Source: Acanthaster planci
Taxonomy: Eukaryota > Echinodermata > Asteroidea > Valvatida > Acanthasteridae
NCBI RefSeq assembly: GCF_001949145.1
Contig: NW_019091402.1
Location: forward strand, 2,515,005-2,579,004
Direction of reading: 5' to 3'
Length of the DNA stretch: 64,000 nt
Shown here: one piece after another, positions 32,603 to 46,900 of the stretch
Numbering within the stretch: the stretch's first letter is position 1
Layout: every line of letters starts with the position of its first letter
Position numbers and translations under genes: made by a program
The notes under the pieces: model-generated
Told to the model about the DNA's origin: nothing
The model's input: the letters and a program-made list of their open reading frames with translations, nothing else
Databases searched by the model: none

Positions 32603-35129
32603 AGGTGATTCTGGGGGTCAGATTGAAATCGTAGAATAGAGTCTGGTTCTTTTTATTTAACGTTTTCAAATGAATACACTACGTTGGGGAATCCGACTGA
32701 AATTGGGTCCCCCGCAAATACTGGGAAAGACATTTATGTGTGGCTTCATCTTCTATCATGTCTATAAGGCATATCTCTTACATTTCTGCCCAAATTAGGG
32801 TTTATAATAACCTTAAATTTTTAACACTCCAGTATTGAATTGTCTAATAGAACCCGAGCCCTGAAGGCAAGCTCACCTTCATACTTTTGTGCAGAATCTA
32901 TTTTGTCTACATGCAGTTCCTAGCCTGTTGTGCGTCTGACCATACACCTAATATGTAATCAGACCTTGTATTCACATTTTCAAGATGCATTCTCGAAATG
33001 CGGGATTCATTTTTGAAGAGGGGAAAACTAGTGAGGAGGAGTGATAACTTTTTCTGGGAGGGGCTTAGGGCCGGGAATGAGGGGGTTTAACTTCTTGCAT
33101 GATTATTCTATTTCTAAACAAATTCTAACAACGTGAGTCATCACACCGGGCTTTCTCTTGTACAGAAACTATATACAAAGAGATTCTCTTGAAATATTCG
33201 TGACCCTTTAATATACAAAAAAATATGTACACCCCTTTTAAAAACGAAAAAGAAACAAATTCCATCCTTTATGGGTCGCTAGTCACTGAGCTTAGCTTCA
33301 TTCACGGGCCGTATGGTGTCATCAGGAAGCTCATTTGGAGCTTACGCTTCTGAAATTAAGAGAAGAAATCAGCAGAAAATGAGATTTCAGTGCCATAATG
33401 ATACTTCCCGCCAGACAAATGATTTTGTTATGACACGCACGATGTTTTGCTTACAGCAGACGAATCCGGTGACCATGGTAACAAAGCATTGTGGTAACTG
33501 ATGAACAGCCTCTGTCCCAAAACAGTAGCTCTGTACAAAACCCAACAAAGTAAATGCTCTCTACCATTTTGAAAAAGCCACGAGAATGTCTAATGAAATG
33601 TTGTTGGATTTGTTTACAGTAATGCCAACACTAATACATATACTATAGTTAGTACGGTAACAACACTCATGCTGCTGATAACTATGGTGATGCCAAACTT
33701 TCCAAATATTGCTGCAGGAACCAACTTACCAAAATCCATCACTGTGCAGGGGACCAGTGGAACATTTCTAAGGAGGGTCACGCCCCTTGTAAACACAAAG
33801 TGGTTGGGCTTTACCTTCCCCAAGCCTACTCATTCTTAAAAAATCCCTCCTGATGGATTTTGAACAAAAGGGGAAGGTTGGGGTTAATTTCACACCTACC
33901 ACTCCCAAATTTCACATTTTACAGCTTTTAGAATGGGTTCCCCGAAGTACTTTATGAGCGCATGAATACCATACACCAGCGATGCAAGGGGTACTTTACA
34001 ACATGCAATGTTCCATGCCAAAGAAAAATGAACCTCAATGGAAAAAAAGATTCCAAATTAGGTTGCTAGAAAATGAAAGACTGGATGTTAAAAACCGCAA
34101 TGAAATGCAAACCTTCAGCAATAATAACATGCCCATCAGTTGGGAATGAAACAAGTGAGAGTCCTTCACTGTCCTTTCTTCTTACTGAATACTGATAAAT
34201 ATTCATGCATTTTGAGTTTTTACATGTCGGGCAGTCAGGCTGAACCAATGTTCTGAAGTGCAACCACCATGCATGCACAAACAACCATAGAAAAATGACA
34301 TGCTCATTTTTTATCTTTAAAATTTAACTACCAGCTGTTAAGCTTCAGTGTTACAGTAACCCTTTCCTCAACTATTTCATTTTGACACTATGATCAAAAA
34401 GCCAGCACGAAGGCATTTTTTGATTAATTTTGTCCCTTTATGTTCAGAAAACAGAAACAAACGGGCAAGAGAGATCTAACTTTGCATTGTAATTGCAAAG
34501 TTAAGGAAGGAGTGACGACACATCATAAAAAATTCATGCCTTGGCTCCTTAGGAAGAAATTTGCATGTTGCTTTGACAACTGTGAGGACATCCTCTTTGG
34601 GGAAGAAGGACCAATGAATCCACCACCGCATTGTCGCAAACAATTATCTCCACAGGACAGCCCATCAGCCACAACATGACGCCACCAAATAACCATGACA
34701 ACGCACGAGTTTAAATCTTCCCATCTCCCATTCTGATGACTTATCAGGGAAACTGAATGGGTTCTTTTGCCAGACGAACCACACAGACGTGTTTAGTGCA
34801 TTGGTCTTTTTATAGTCTGTGTCTGCATGTTCAGACACAAAGTCTTTTTCACTTTTGTCCGTCCACAATCACATCACAATTACATTTTTTCCTCCTTCAT
34901 ATTTGCCTCAAAGCTTTAAGCATGGAAAAAAGGGCAGAGCACTATAAATTTGTCAAGAAGACTACTGAAACCCACAACCCAATTATAAAGCCATTCTTAT
35001 CTTCTTTGGGAGAAAAATAATAATTCTCATCTCTCATGCACCTGCATAATTTGACGGGTCAGATGAACAATATACAACTGACTGATCCTTTAACATAATT
35101 CAAATCCCTTTGTTTCTTGGTTGTTTTGA
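32603..35129. other. Stretch without recognisable gene
   Basis: AT-rich with no coding block or element ends I can support. It may be intergenic, or a distal 3' UTR of the minus-strand gene. Confidence 0.4.
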
Positions 35130-35418
35130 GGGGTGTTGTTGTTTTGTTTTAATGGCGCTTTCAGCAACTCAGGCTATTTGCGCCAATAACTGTACGTTTA
35201 TTCATACACTTTATTAATCAGCATCACATTACGGAGTTAGGAAGAAGGTCCAGTTTTAGAGGCAGGAGGAAACCGGAGTACCCGGTGAAAACCTGCAAGA
35301 GCATGTATAGACTGGAAACCAAATGGGTTTAAAGCCTGGGCCAAGCCAGGACTCGAACCTGGGCCTCATTGGTGCAAAGCGAGGAAAGATCCGCTACGCT
35401 AACCTGCTCCCCCCTTTG
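35130..35418 (-). mobile_element. tRNA-derived SINE, minus orientation
   Basis: On the minus strand the A box (ggttagcgtagcgg) and B box (ggttcgaGTCC at plus 35349-35359) are followed by a body with tcaccgggtactccggtttc and a tail agcgccattaaaacaaaac. It is the same family as the copy at 60848-61122. Confidence 0.8.
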
Positions 35419-37064
35419 AGGGGTAACATAGCTTACAGTACATATCCATGTACCAAATATGCAACGGCAGTGCACTGTGCATCAGATCTTGACAGCAATG
35501 ACACACTGCCCACTGACAAAATATGCCAGTGAATGTTGTTTTAGATGATTCCCTTTCTCGAACCCTTAGGTTTGGAGACATGAAGATATTCTTGTCTTCA
35601 GGAATTTGCATTCTGTATTAAGAACAAGCAACTGAAAATCATGGATTTCCAAAGGTTTCCCTTTAAGCAGCGACCAAGTGTTTCTTTGCTTCATTAACAA
35701 CCAGTTATGAATGTGTCCATTTTTTTCGATTTGGATGCCAGATGAAAGCTATCTACGAAAAACAAACTTTCATTTCCAAATTTGTGTACAAATTTTCGAC
35801 ACGACCCAACGTAATGAGTCTCAAAGGTTTCTCAGGTATGCTGTTTTAGAGTGCATAAGAAAGAGCAAACTGAAATCGTTTTGATGTATCACTCAATTTG
35901 GCTTCCTGATATCAATGGAAATAAAGTGGATGAAAAATGTGGATAATTCCTATATTGACCCACTGCACAAGATTCTGCTTAAGCCCTGCAACTCAAAAGT
36001 TGCGAAGGTGGTGTTGGGCCATACTTTAACACTTCCACCTAAAGCCAGAAATTTATTTCCCTTGCAATACAGAGCATCCCGAAGCAAATTGATTCATCAC
36101 CCGCAAATCCAACTCCTCAGTTTAGATGAAATGAAATCATGAGCATACAGTCTCCACAGCTAATCACACTCGATAGTTTTCAAAATATTAGGACCACATG
36201 GCCACGGCGACTCATCAGTTTTAATGTCCTTCATTTTCAATGTGAAGTGGTCTTAACATTTATCTTTAAGAAAGTCAATTTCTTTATAGTCAATAAAACC
36301 AGTCATCTTGTACTTTTACCAAGGACTTAATTCCAGTGAAAAAAAAAAGAGTCAATGAAAGGCATTGATGTTGCTATATCAGTCAAACGTCGGCTCAATA
36401 AAAACCAAAGATTATTACGTACGTGTTGGCACCATAGCAACAGCACACAATAGCAACATGCATCTGATGTTTTCGCACCACATTCATAGATTTCCAATTT
36501 GTGCGCAATGCAAGTTAGAATGTTAATGTTCAATTATGTTTCAGGGTATCTGAAATGGGTGGGTCCCTTTGGGGGGAGGGGGGATTGGCACAAATGCAAA
36601 GAAAAATTCTTTTCTTTCCACATACTGTGCTTTGTTTTCATTACTTACAAATCTTCCTCGTTTCTGTTAGATTTTCTGACACAACCCTGGGCCGTTTTCC
36701 AATACTTGACTTTGTCTCTGTCTCAGGCTTCATTCCCCAAACCAATCCCCGATTGTGGGCCTCGAGCGTTTAAATTACTTTGGATTACTGTAAATTTTGG
36801 CTTTCTTGCATCTTATTTGATGTTCTGTGGCACTATTAGACTGATTACTACGTTTACAGCTTCAAAGTCATCTAGTAAAAACAAAACAATTGAAACCTGA
36901 GACGGAGCCGAAGTTGAGTATTGGAAAACGGCCCTGGACAAACCTGTCTGAAGATTAGATTTGGAACATGTGTCAGCGTGAATTGTTTCTGATTATAAAT
37001 TGTTGCTACGTACACTTTGAAATAAACCAAGAAATGTGACAGGCATGGATGTTGGCAGAATGGG

Positions 37065-37114
37065 AGGTTTAAGCTTAAGGTTTAAGCTTAAGGTTTAAGC
37101 TTAAGGTTTAAGCT
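37065..37114. repeat. 14-bp tandem repeat (ggtttaagcttaa)
   Basis: About 3.7 units of aggtttaagctta, each containing the palindrome TTAAGCTTAA. Confidence 0.9.
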
Positions 37115-39811
37115 AAGATTAAGCTCTTTTTGGGGGGGAGGGCAGGGAGGGAGCAGTCAAAGCACCCATCAGCAGCTAACTAACAAACTATCAACGGAAA
37201 AAGAGGGTCAATTCTAAGGTGTTATCACACAAATAAGTGATTTTCATAACCCTTTCCTCCATTTTTATAGAGTTTTTGCCTCTTTTCAGTTTCCGTTTTA
37301 CTGGGGGGACAATGTCTCTCTCCACCCTTACAATGCCCATTGTAAGAGGATTCACTACACAGAATGCAGATCAAGTCGTCAGTTGCACCACCAGGTGGCA
37401 TACTGTGCATATAGTCTGCACCCCGGACTGACTGGAGTGCACAAAGTCTGTGCACGGCATGCCATGTGGTGCTCCACCATGTGCCATCATGTGCGTCACT
37501 TAAGGCGCAACTGATGAATATGATGCTACCCAAATTAACTTTTCCTAGGTTTTGAGCCGTCCAATTCACTGCTTATTTTTTTTTCTTGGCATATTCAAGG
37601 ATTGTGGTTATATCATACAAAGACCTACCAGTAACAAGGTTTTGAATGTAAAAAATGCATTTCTGTTTTGAGACATAAACTTTTCCAACATCCAACAGGG
37701 CCAATTCAAACTCTACCAACCAGAAACCGATGGTAGCTTATTGGTGGGGGGGAGCAGATCCTGGCTTTTTAGAGAAGGGGGCTCTGAATCTACTGAGGCC
37801 CAGTCCAACGGTACAACTTGATAATATTGGGTCCTGGAAAATTTATGCCATGAGTGCATTTATTTTATTTTATTTATTTTAAAAATGAGCGGAGAGCAAC
37901 ATTGCACAGTTGATACAGTGGAGCACAAGAACATTGAAAAATTCAATCCGAAATACATCAACATGCTTCATCTGACATGCAAATTACAACTTCAAGTCTA
38001 CAGCTGTAAAAAATGAAATTGCACAGAATGTCCCAGACAAGAGACCCACAGTGATAATAGGCGATAATTATAACCATTTGCAAAAGCCGTGCACACAGAC
38101 GTATTGTTCACAAATACAGTCCCGGCATTCAATCACAGGATGCAACTGCTCGCTAATGAGTGACAGCATTCTCAGATGCTGACAATGGGCCCTTGAGGGT
38201 TTGCTTTTTTTTCCCGAGTTGCACTTCCAAATTAGCATGGCCCGAATTTCACTTTTTCTTTTTTTGCGCTTACAATTATTTCTGATTCCGTATGCTGGGC
38301 AGAATGCTTGTCCTTGCCTGGATATGATGGAAGAAAAACAGCGGTGGCAAACAGCTCCGGGCAACAATTCGGATGAATTTTCTTTCCCTGGTTAGTGGAG
38401 GCCTGTTTGGCTGAGTGGGTACAAATTTTGTTCTGAAACTCATCGTATCTGATTTCTCCACACAAGCCAAATTGGTGTACTCAGCTGCGGTGGATCTGAG
38501 TTCATTTGAATTCAGAAAAAAGAAACACAGGAGTCCATGGCCATGTGTATGCCATCGTTTCCTGTTTTTAGTGAACCCAGATGGGCATCGAATTTGCCTC
38601 AAATCTTGATTTGACGGGGATTCGCAATGCTGTGCACCACTAAAGCCATACCGACACTGGACTCTTTCCCCCAAGGGTTTACTGAGCAACTTGTAAAATG
38701 AAAATGGTCAAATGTGACCACTATCTGCACTTGAACTATTGACACAGGAAAATTTTCTCAAAACTGCAGGAGAAGTAATCAAACTGTCATTGCGATGACG
38801 TATGAGATTACTTTGTGTGACTTTTCTGCATTTGTTGTTATCCTTTAATAGACAATGTTACTATCCTTATTTTCATCTGGAAATGGCAGTTAATCTCTGA
38901 ACTGTGTGCAGCATTCCACTGTGCTCGGGGTCGGATGTACGCTCTCCTGAGCCACTATCCATGCTTTAACCGACTCAAGCTGTCAGCGCTGGACTTTCCG
39001 TCTCGTGGAAAAGTGACTCAAGAATTTTTCCTGGGCAGATGTTGGCCAGTAAAAACAACCGTGCCTGGTAAAAATAGCCACGAGGAAAACTTCCCGGGAT
39101 GTCTACGCTGGACTTAAAATGAGAAAAGTACCCATCGTCTCAGTAAGTTTGACCCAAAAAATTCCAGTGCGGACAGGGCTTAAGAGGTGGTCGTAGAGAT
39201 GCCCCTTTCACAGTGCACTGTTAGAAAATGGTCGATTATAAGTCGACTGCACTGGGCATGGACAACCTGAATTGTTTGACTTTTTTCCCTGGGTTGAAGA
39301 TTCTGGAATTGTTTGGAGCATCCGTATTAATATAAAAATGGTAATTTTTATGAGGCACGGAATGCCCCAACCCATCACGCATTTAATAAATTGTCTACTG
39401 ACATTTGCTCGTGGCAAGTCGCCCATTTTTTGGTCGTAAACCGTAAAGCTAATGGCCTCTTTGTGACAACCTCTTGGTGGCGCACTGTATTCCGAGTCAT
39501 CCATATTATAACATGTCATCAAAATGACCATCAAATGCAACGAAAAGCACAGTCAGAGAGAAGCTCTCTGGATCATCTTCGATAGAAGGGGGGGTAGGTT
39601 CGCCGGAGGGGAAAGGGGGCAGAAGAGTTACTGACACTGCACATACCTTGTGTACAAGGAGGGGGGGTGGTTCGAGAAACAACATACATTGTAACGACCG
39701 AGAGCTGCAGACATTGCATGCACATGAAACTATATTGTACAAACTACACGTCGTCAAGCTTAACAGAATACCACCATAAAGAACATTCCGAGGACAATAA
39801 AGCAAACTATA

Positions 39812-39817
39812 TTTATT
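39812..39817 (-). terminator. Nearest candidate poly(A) signal of the minus-strand gene
   Basis: TTTATT on the plus strand reads AATAAA on the minus strand, about 690 bases after the stop codon at 40504. Other candidates lie farther on (a cluster near 37861-37880, and 28466), so UTR length is uncertain. Confidence 0.4.
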
Positions 39818-39844
39818 ATTCCATACTTTGATATCAACTTGTGG

Positions 39845-40075
39845 GCCTAGGGTGGGGGGCTACAGGATCTATGGGACATTTCCACCCCCCCCCAGCAATT
39901 CCCTTCTCCAAAATCACAAAAAAATGTTCAATACAAATTGGCCTCACCCTCCGGAAAGGCTATAAAAATTACAAAAAGAATCTGCACGTTATCCATCCCC
40001 CCCCCAAAAAAACCACAATTTTGGCCTCCCTCCAAAAAAAATTTGGCCCTGGATTTGCCCTTGGTAATGTCTAGT
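39845..40075. repeat. C-run/A-run low-complexity repeat in the probable 3' UTR
   Basis: Runs of 8-10 C followed by A runs recur here (near 39885 and 39998), resembling the interior of the G-run MITE family. No ends were identified. Confidence 0.35.
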
Positions 40076-40503
40076 AGAATGTACTTTCCAGAAAGTGCAT
40101 TTATAGCCAAATGCTTGTACGTGTCAACGACCAAATCATCATAAAAATGTTTGTTACGGTGGCATATTCTGCTGTCTCACATCACATGCTCAAATTCACA
40201 TCAAAAAGCAGCAAAAATGAAATGTGTACATGTAGCTATACTACTATCACCATGGAGCTGTAAGTTCACAGCACACTGGTATGTACGCATATGCATGTAG
40301 AAATGTATATGGACAATGTGAGCTGCAGATCAGTTGGAAGATGAGGCAATGAAAAAAGATTTCGCAAAGAGGAAGATGGTACCGCACAAAGCCAAGCCGA
40401 CAGGTGACAAGCTAACAGGCGATTGCGAAGTCATGCGATGATGAACAGGGGAAAAAACAGCAGGAGAATGCACTCTGGGTGCTGTTGAATGTGTTGATAA
40501 TGA

Positions 40504-40904
40504 TCATGTATGAATAGATGTCTTATCATGCAGAATGCGTGGAGGAGATGGCGAGCGTTCATCACCTTCAGTCGCTGGATCCGTCTTGGAGTCTGTGACA
40601 CTTTGTCTGCCCATATCCCCACCCTCCTCTGTAGGGGGTTCTGCGGCGGGGTCTGTCACCCTTTCCTGACCCTCCGTGACGGCCTCTCCGGAATCGTCAT
40701 CTTTCTTATGGGCCCCATCTGCTGTGTCCTGCGTGTTGGTTAACTGTTCTGTTTGTGAATGGTCTGAGTTCTGGGGGTCCTCTAGGGCTCTGTCTTCAGG
40801 CTGCACGGACTCAACCACTGTTTCATGTACCAACTCTCCATTTTCACCACACGTTTGTGCAGGCTGTGGGTCCTCTCCTCCCTCTACTGTGGCAACTGCC
40901 TCTG
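40504..40904 (-). CDS. Exon 4 of the lipidated acidic protein, with stop codon
   Basis: The acceptor is ambiguous: catcag|cag| gives starts at 40904 or 40901, both in frame (AEAVAT or EAVAT after the junction glycine or glutamate). The 132-residue tail runs through QPAQTCGENGELVHETVVE and PPTEEGGDMGRQSV to HDKTSIHT and stops with TGA at 40506-40504. It contains one further cysteine. Confidence 0.85.
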
Positions 40905-43900
40905 CTGATGGGAGTTAATTAATTCTGGAATTTGTTTATCTAAAAAGACTAGATCATTGTCTTACACCTGCATGGGAAACATGTGATGCCGTATGTGAAA
41001 GAAAAATGCTCAAAGCATAAACACACGGCCAAAATCTGAGGACACGCTATAACTGGTATGGCAACGTGTTCGTGCACATTTTCTTCAGCTTGAGGCTTGT
41101 GTGATATTGGCCAGTCACAGCACTCTTTAGGTCGACAAGGCATGCAAGGCCTACTTTTCACTTGTCGGCAAGCATCATGCCTCGTTGTTTATAATTCTGA
41201 TCGCCAAATTACACAACATACAAGTAAATCGTAAAATTGAAAAAAAAATTTTTGCACAGCTGTAGTGTCACGTAATGAAATCCAGGCAAGGGGATCTCTA
41301 CATTATCAAGGGTAACACAGAGACTGCTTTGCAAAAAGCTTCTTTTGACAAAATAATGCTTTCAAACAGATGGCAAACGAAGACTAAATGCGGGCTGATG
41401 AATATTCATATTGAAGCTATGCAGTGATGTGGTTGCTGGTGACAAACGCACACACACAGAACTCTTAAAACAGCACACAGCAACCGCAGGGTAATGATAT
41501 ACACACTTTCAGCGAATTGCCTTGGGTGTTGGGGAGTGGTTGCTGTGGCAACCTGCACAGAGGCAAAATATCACATCAAGGACATTGCGTCAATCGCACT
41601 GTCCAGGATTTCTCTAACTTCACAAACCGACAAATAACTTGGACTGCCCGAAATAAATGAAAAGTCATTGAGTTTTGAGTCAGCGAAGTAGAGCAAGATT
41701 TCTTGTTTAACATTTTGTGGTCAAACTGTTTTTTCTCGCATTTGTGGATTGTTGATTAACTGGCTCACGAGAAGATTTGTTTTTCCTCTTAAAGAGGTGC
41801 AACTCATTCAAAATTTAAAATAATCAAAAGACCTGTCTACACAAGATGAAGAAAATTCTGTCTCTTCTTGTAATTTATTTTACAGATGTCACTCCATTTT
41901 CCTGGCCGGGTTTGTTTGCTTCATAAGGTAAAACAAACAATATTTGTCCTGCTAATTTTCTCTGAACAATTTATTGCTCGCTGTTTTGTCTGAGTATCAT
42001 TGAAGACCATTTCTATTCAACCTACTTTTCAGTCTACAAACTGCAACCCGGATGTTAAGGTTAACACTGTCAGCGATTCTAAAAAAGAAAGAGTTTTATG
42101 ACATTCAAGTCGTAAATACGTCTGAAGTAATCTCTCACTGGGGATATTAAACCCAAATAAGGTGACATGGGGAAGAATAAAGTATATGAGGCAGATCTCA
42201 TCTGGAGTGAATCAGTTTGGCTATTAATGATGAAAGTATGTACATGCATATTCACTGTACAGCTGTCCTGCACATTACGCGTATACTATGCAATGGGCAA
42301 TTTACAAATATTGCAAATTCCTTTCAGGATGTTGTAAAATTTAAGACTTTACAAATTTCATTTAGAACACTGTGAAGAAAGACCTTACGCTGTATACTTT
42401 CGAAAGCGGAAGTCAAATATTTGATTGAACCTCACTTAAATTACATCATTTTCCTAGTTTTAGACTGGTGGAGTGAATTTTCACGTCATTTAAATGAGCA
42501 TGCCGGAAAGATACACAATTGCAGATATTTCAGGTGTTGTGAATCAAATTCCTGAAAGATGTCCCCAGAATCAGGGACTATCTTGGGCTGTCCTGAGCAT
42601 CTCACCTGGTGCTACTTCATCCTGCTCGGCTGCTTGATCTCCTTGAGTGCCTTCTTTTGCTTCCTCCTGAGCTGGGGCAGGCTCCGGTTCTGTGGACCAG
42701 ATCAGGAATCAATCAATGCTATCCTGGATTCGTCTTTAGGAATGTTTGTTTTTCCTTGCAATGGGCAAACTGATACATTAGGAATATGTGAGAAAACTGT
42801 CAGAAAGAGCAGATCCTGTAAGTATCCCGAGGTGTGAGGAATTTTACTTCTCTGAACGCACTTAAGGAAGGACGTGAAATGTACATGTACCTATGCTAAC
42901 AGCCATTCTTCTCTTGTTGTATTTAAAACACCAACACATTGGTGATTGCTTCCTTTTTTGGGGTGAGAGGGACCTTATTGGTCCCTTTGATTCCCTGGCC
43001 AATAGGCATTTAATACATTGAAATGTAACTTTAACTCATCTTAATCTTTGATTTGCAGGCCAATATGCAATCCTGAAATTTATCTTTAATTCATCAAAGT
43101 TTCAGATTCCCTGTCCAATATCACAGGCCAATATACAGTCCTGAGATGTATCTTGAATTCATCTTAATCTCTGAATCTCTGTCCAATATAAAAGGCCAAC
43201 ATACAGTCCTGAAATTCAATTCACAATGCAGAGAGTGTGAACTTTTTTTTCATAATTTTTTTTTTCTGAATCAAAAGGAATTGTCCCATGTTTGATTAGT
43301 GAGGGAATAAAGCCTGATTGATTAACTTCCATGCTGCTATGACACAGACAGCGCACTCTTGCAGGAACTCTTGCACTTTGCAACCTTCTGCATGTGTGGC
43401 TCTCGTCACCACGGTCAAGCATTTGCTCACGTTACTGTAAAATTCTTATCAGGTGAGACACATGGGATCGAGACTTGAAGGAAAAAAGTGCATTCAAATG
43501 ACCTTTTCTGCATTAATTGACATTAGAACAGTGGCAGCAGAACAGTTTTGAAAGTGGGGCAAACAAAGATTATTTGGGGGGCAATTTTTTTCGTAGCTCA
43601 AATGGTGTGGTAGAAAGTGGTGTGTGCGTGGGGGAGGGGCCAAATATAGCCATCTTTTTAAAGGTTAGGAGAAATGTCCCCTCCCCTCGATTCCCCTGAG
43701 AATACATTTGTACTTTTAGAACTTCTCATGTTGTTCATGCATGTAGTTGGTTTGTGTGAAAATTTGGCCTCATGATCATGGACATCACCAGGATTTTTCT
43801 TTTTTTGGGGGGGGGGTTGGCAGGGCTATTGGAGGAGCACTCCCCAGCAGCAAACTGTTGAACCATTAACTGTGGATGGGGGTAGATTTCTAAGCATTTT

Positions 43901-46900
43901 CAGATAAATTGTTGACTGTCATCTCTGTTCTTCGTTCTCTTAGTTTCTCTCGCCCAACTTTTGTTTCCTTTTTTCTTCTCTTATTTTTACATTTTCGATC
44001 AAGCTCGTCTTTACTAACGTCAAAAATCTTTTTGTAAAAAAAAAAAAAATTCTCCCACAAAAGTGCACTCAACTTGTCACACCAACAGAAATTTATTTAA
44101 TTACCGGAGCACTATCACTCTTCATTCCCTGACAGAGATACTTTAAAGTTGCTATGAGTACAGACATTCTGAAATCATCCGTACGTTTAAAGAACAAAAT
44201 GAAATTAGATGGAATGAATTTCAAATCCTACTTTCTAAATACACCGCAACATTGACAACACGCGTGAACGGTGTCCTAAGCGCATTTTCTGTATGATGCA
44301 TTGAAAGGAACGGCCAAATCACCTGCGGCACAAATGCAATGTTGGCGCAGAGCAAAATGAAATGCTCATTTATCAAATGAGTGTTTCTGGGGTGTGCATT
44401 TCAGGGTTCATCAGCTGTGAAAATGCACAGGTGCAATATACAAATGCAGATAAATGGGTGTAAATAGCCAGATGATTAGCCGTACTGACTTTGGAGTTTT
44501 CCATCGGTTTGTGCACAAAGATGCCTTCCCCCATGTACAGTAAATCAGTTCTCTCATGTACAAATACACATATGGAGCGTTTGCGCGATGGAAGAAATGA
44601 CGTCTTTCAGTAGCAGCTAAAGTGTTCTACTCCACAAGGCAAAGCGAAGTTTCTGCCACTGAACGAAACGTTTTTTTCCTGCATGAATATCAAACATTCA
44701 TCCTTCGTTCCTGTATACCCCGGCACTCAACTGTCAGGATATTCCTACCACAGCTACAAGTTCAAAAAATGTGTTCAGGGATTAGACGTCTTTAAACGAG
44801 AAAAATCCCTGTCACGCTAGTGGTTGATCATATGTCACTGACTTACTCGGTATATTCAACCTTGCGGCCATTAAATATATCCCGTTAAATATAACTTTGA
44901 ACTATGTACACAGTGGGCACAGTCCCAGCTCTTCACACAAGCAAACTGAGACAGTTAAATATACTCTGTTGAATATGACGCTGACCTACAGTATGTACGT
45001 GTCTGTACATGTACGTGTCTGTATGTAGTGGGCACAGTCGCCGCTCTTCAAACAAGCAAAGGACACTTTATCATACGCGCAGGGAAGGCACGGCCCCAGC
45101 TTTTCAAACAGAGAGACATACATGTAATTCCAGTCGCAGCTTGGAATGTACAACATTATGTCACGCTTTTACACCAAAAGCTGAGACAGCAAAACGACGA
45201 CTTATACACAGAGAGGATTTAGTCTGGCTTGGTGTAAAACAAATAATGAATGATCCTTTGTCGTTTCCTCATAGAACATTCAACCTGTCACCTCATGAAG
45301 TCATTCTTTCCACTACACTCACAAACATACATCATTTATAAACTACTTTCGTGCTGTGGCTGAGAGCCGGGATGAATAATTCAACACCACCTGATCCAGA
45401 ACCCACCAATCAGACGACAGGGATTTTTCCACTTGTCCAATGATGCTCAAGATGGCCTTACCTGGTTCAGCCGGTGCTGGTTCCTCCTCTGTCCTCGTAT
45501 CCACCGGCTCAGGCTGGCTGTCCTCTGTGGGCTTCTCTTCGTCTTTCTTCTCCTCCTCTTTCTCTGCCTCTTGATCTTTGGGAGGTACTGAATCAAGAAA
45601 TTTCAATCCAAAAAGGGTGGTAAGTTCACATAAAATCAACCAATCTTGTATACATTTGATGCAACAGAACAGAACATGTCCTTCCAAAAATTAACACTGT
45701 TTACCATGAAAATAATCATTCTCAAATATCGCTCATAATATCAATGGTATGAGGGTAGTTCCATGAATTAGGGATCCTTTTTTATTCGTGTCCCTGTCAC
45801 ACCTGACATATGATTTTGTAAGTTCAGAACACATCACATTGTCCAGGAGTGATAAATTTAGCAAAAGACCTGCCAAACAAATAGTAATAGTTTGAAATCG
45901 ATTCCAGTGATTTCCATATCAAATAACAAAGGTCAGGTTTAATAGAGACACAAAATTGTCACACTTTTGGACCTAGCTAATTTCTGGAATTACCCATGAA
46001 TGGTGTTACAGGACACAATTACCCTCAAAATAATGGTACTTTCCCGGTCAAAATCATATTCGCTCTGCTACTTCTGAAAGATCAGGATGCAATATTCAAC
46101 ATATGGCTGTAAACTGAATGTAGGGAAAATGAACCAAGACAATAACATAATGTGCAAGTGATTGAAGTTAAGAAAAACAGTCATTGTTTCAAGATAAATT
46201 ATTTGGTTCATCATGAATCAGGGACTAATCACCTCGAGACCCAAATCTTTTGTGTGTCCACATCTGATGAGACCATGGGTACTTGGTAAGTTGTGCCACA
46301 TTTACAAAGTAGGTTTTGCCCATGTCCAACTCTAGCCACATTGTCATAGTCGGGAGGGGCCATCCTAGGCGTGCTACCCGAGCATGAACTTTCTGGTATA
46401 CTCAAGTCAAAATCTACCACATCAGGCAAAATGATTAAGATCAGAAGGTGGAAGTACATGTGTGCAACTTCTAAGATCCACAGCCTACATACATCCAAAA
46501 ACTGATTCGGTCTTGTGGCAATCGATCAACACTTTTAGCACTGTTCGTCAATGAGGTTGCACACTGCATGTCAAATGGCACATTTCTATTGCACGTACAT
46601 GTATGCCTACGGTGACGTCCGGCATTGGAATCATTGCACGTACCAGTACATGTACATGTACCTAAGGCCTTAAAACGGACTGATCTGAGCAGATGCCAAT
46701 GTAACACATCCGTGCAAACATCATTCTGAAATTTAAGGTGCATGTTGCAATAAGTCACATCCCAACACCGTAAGGCCTATTTGTAAAAGACACATAAAGG
46801 TGTGGGCCTCTGTGTGAGAGTGGTGCGGCCGCATTATGGCTGAAATTTCCAGTAGCAGGATTACATGCCCAGCGTACAATCAAAAAAAAATAATTGGTAA

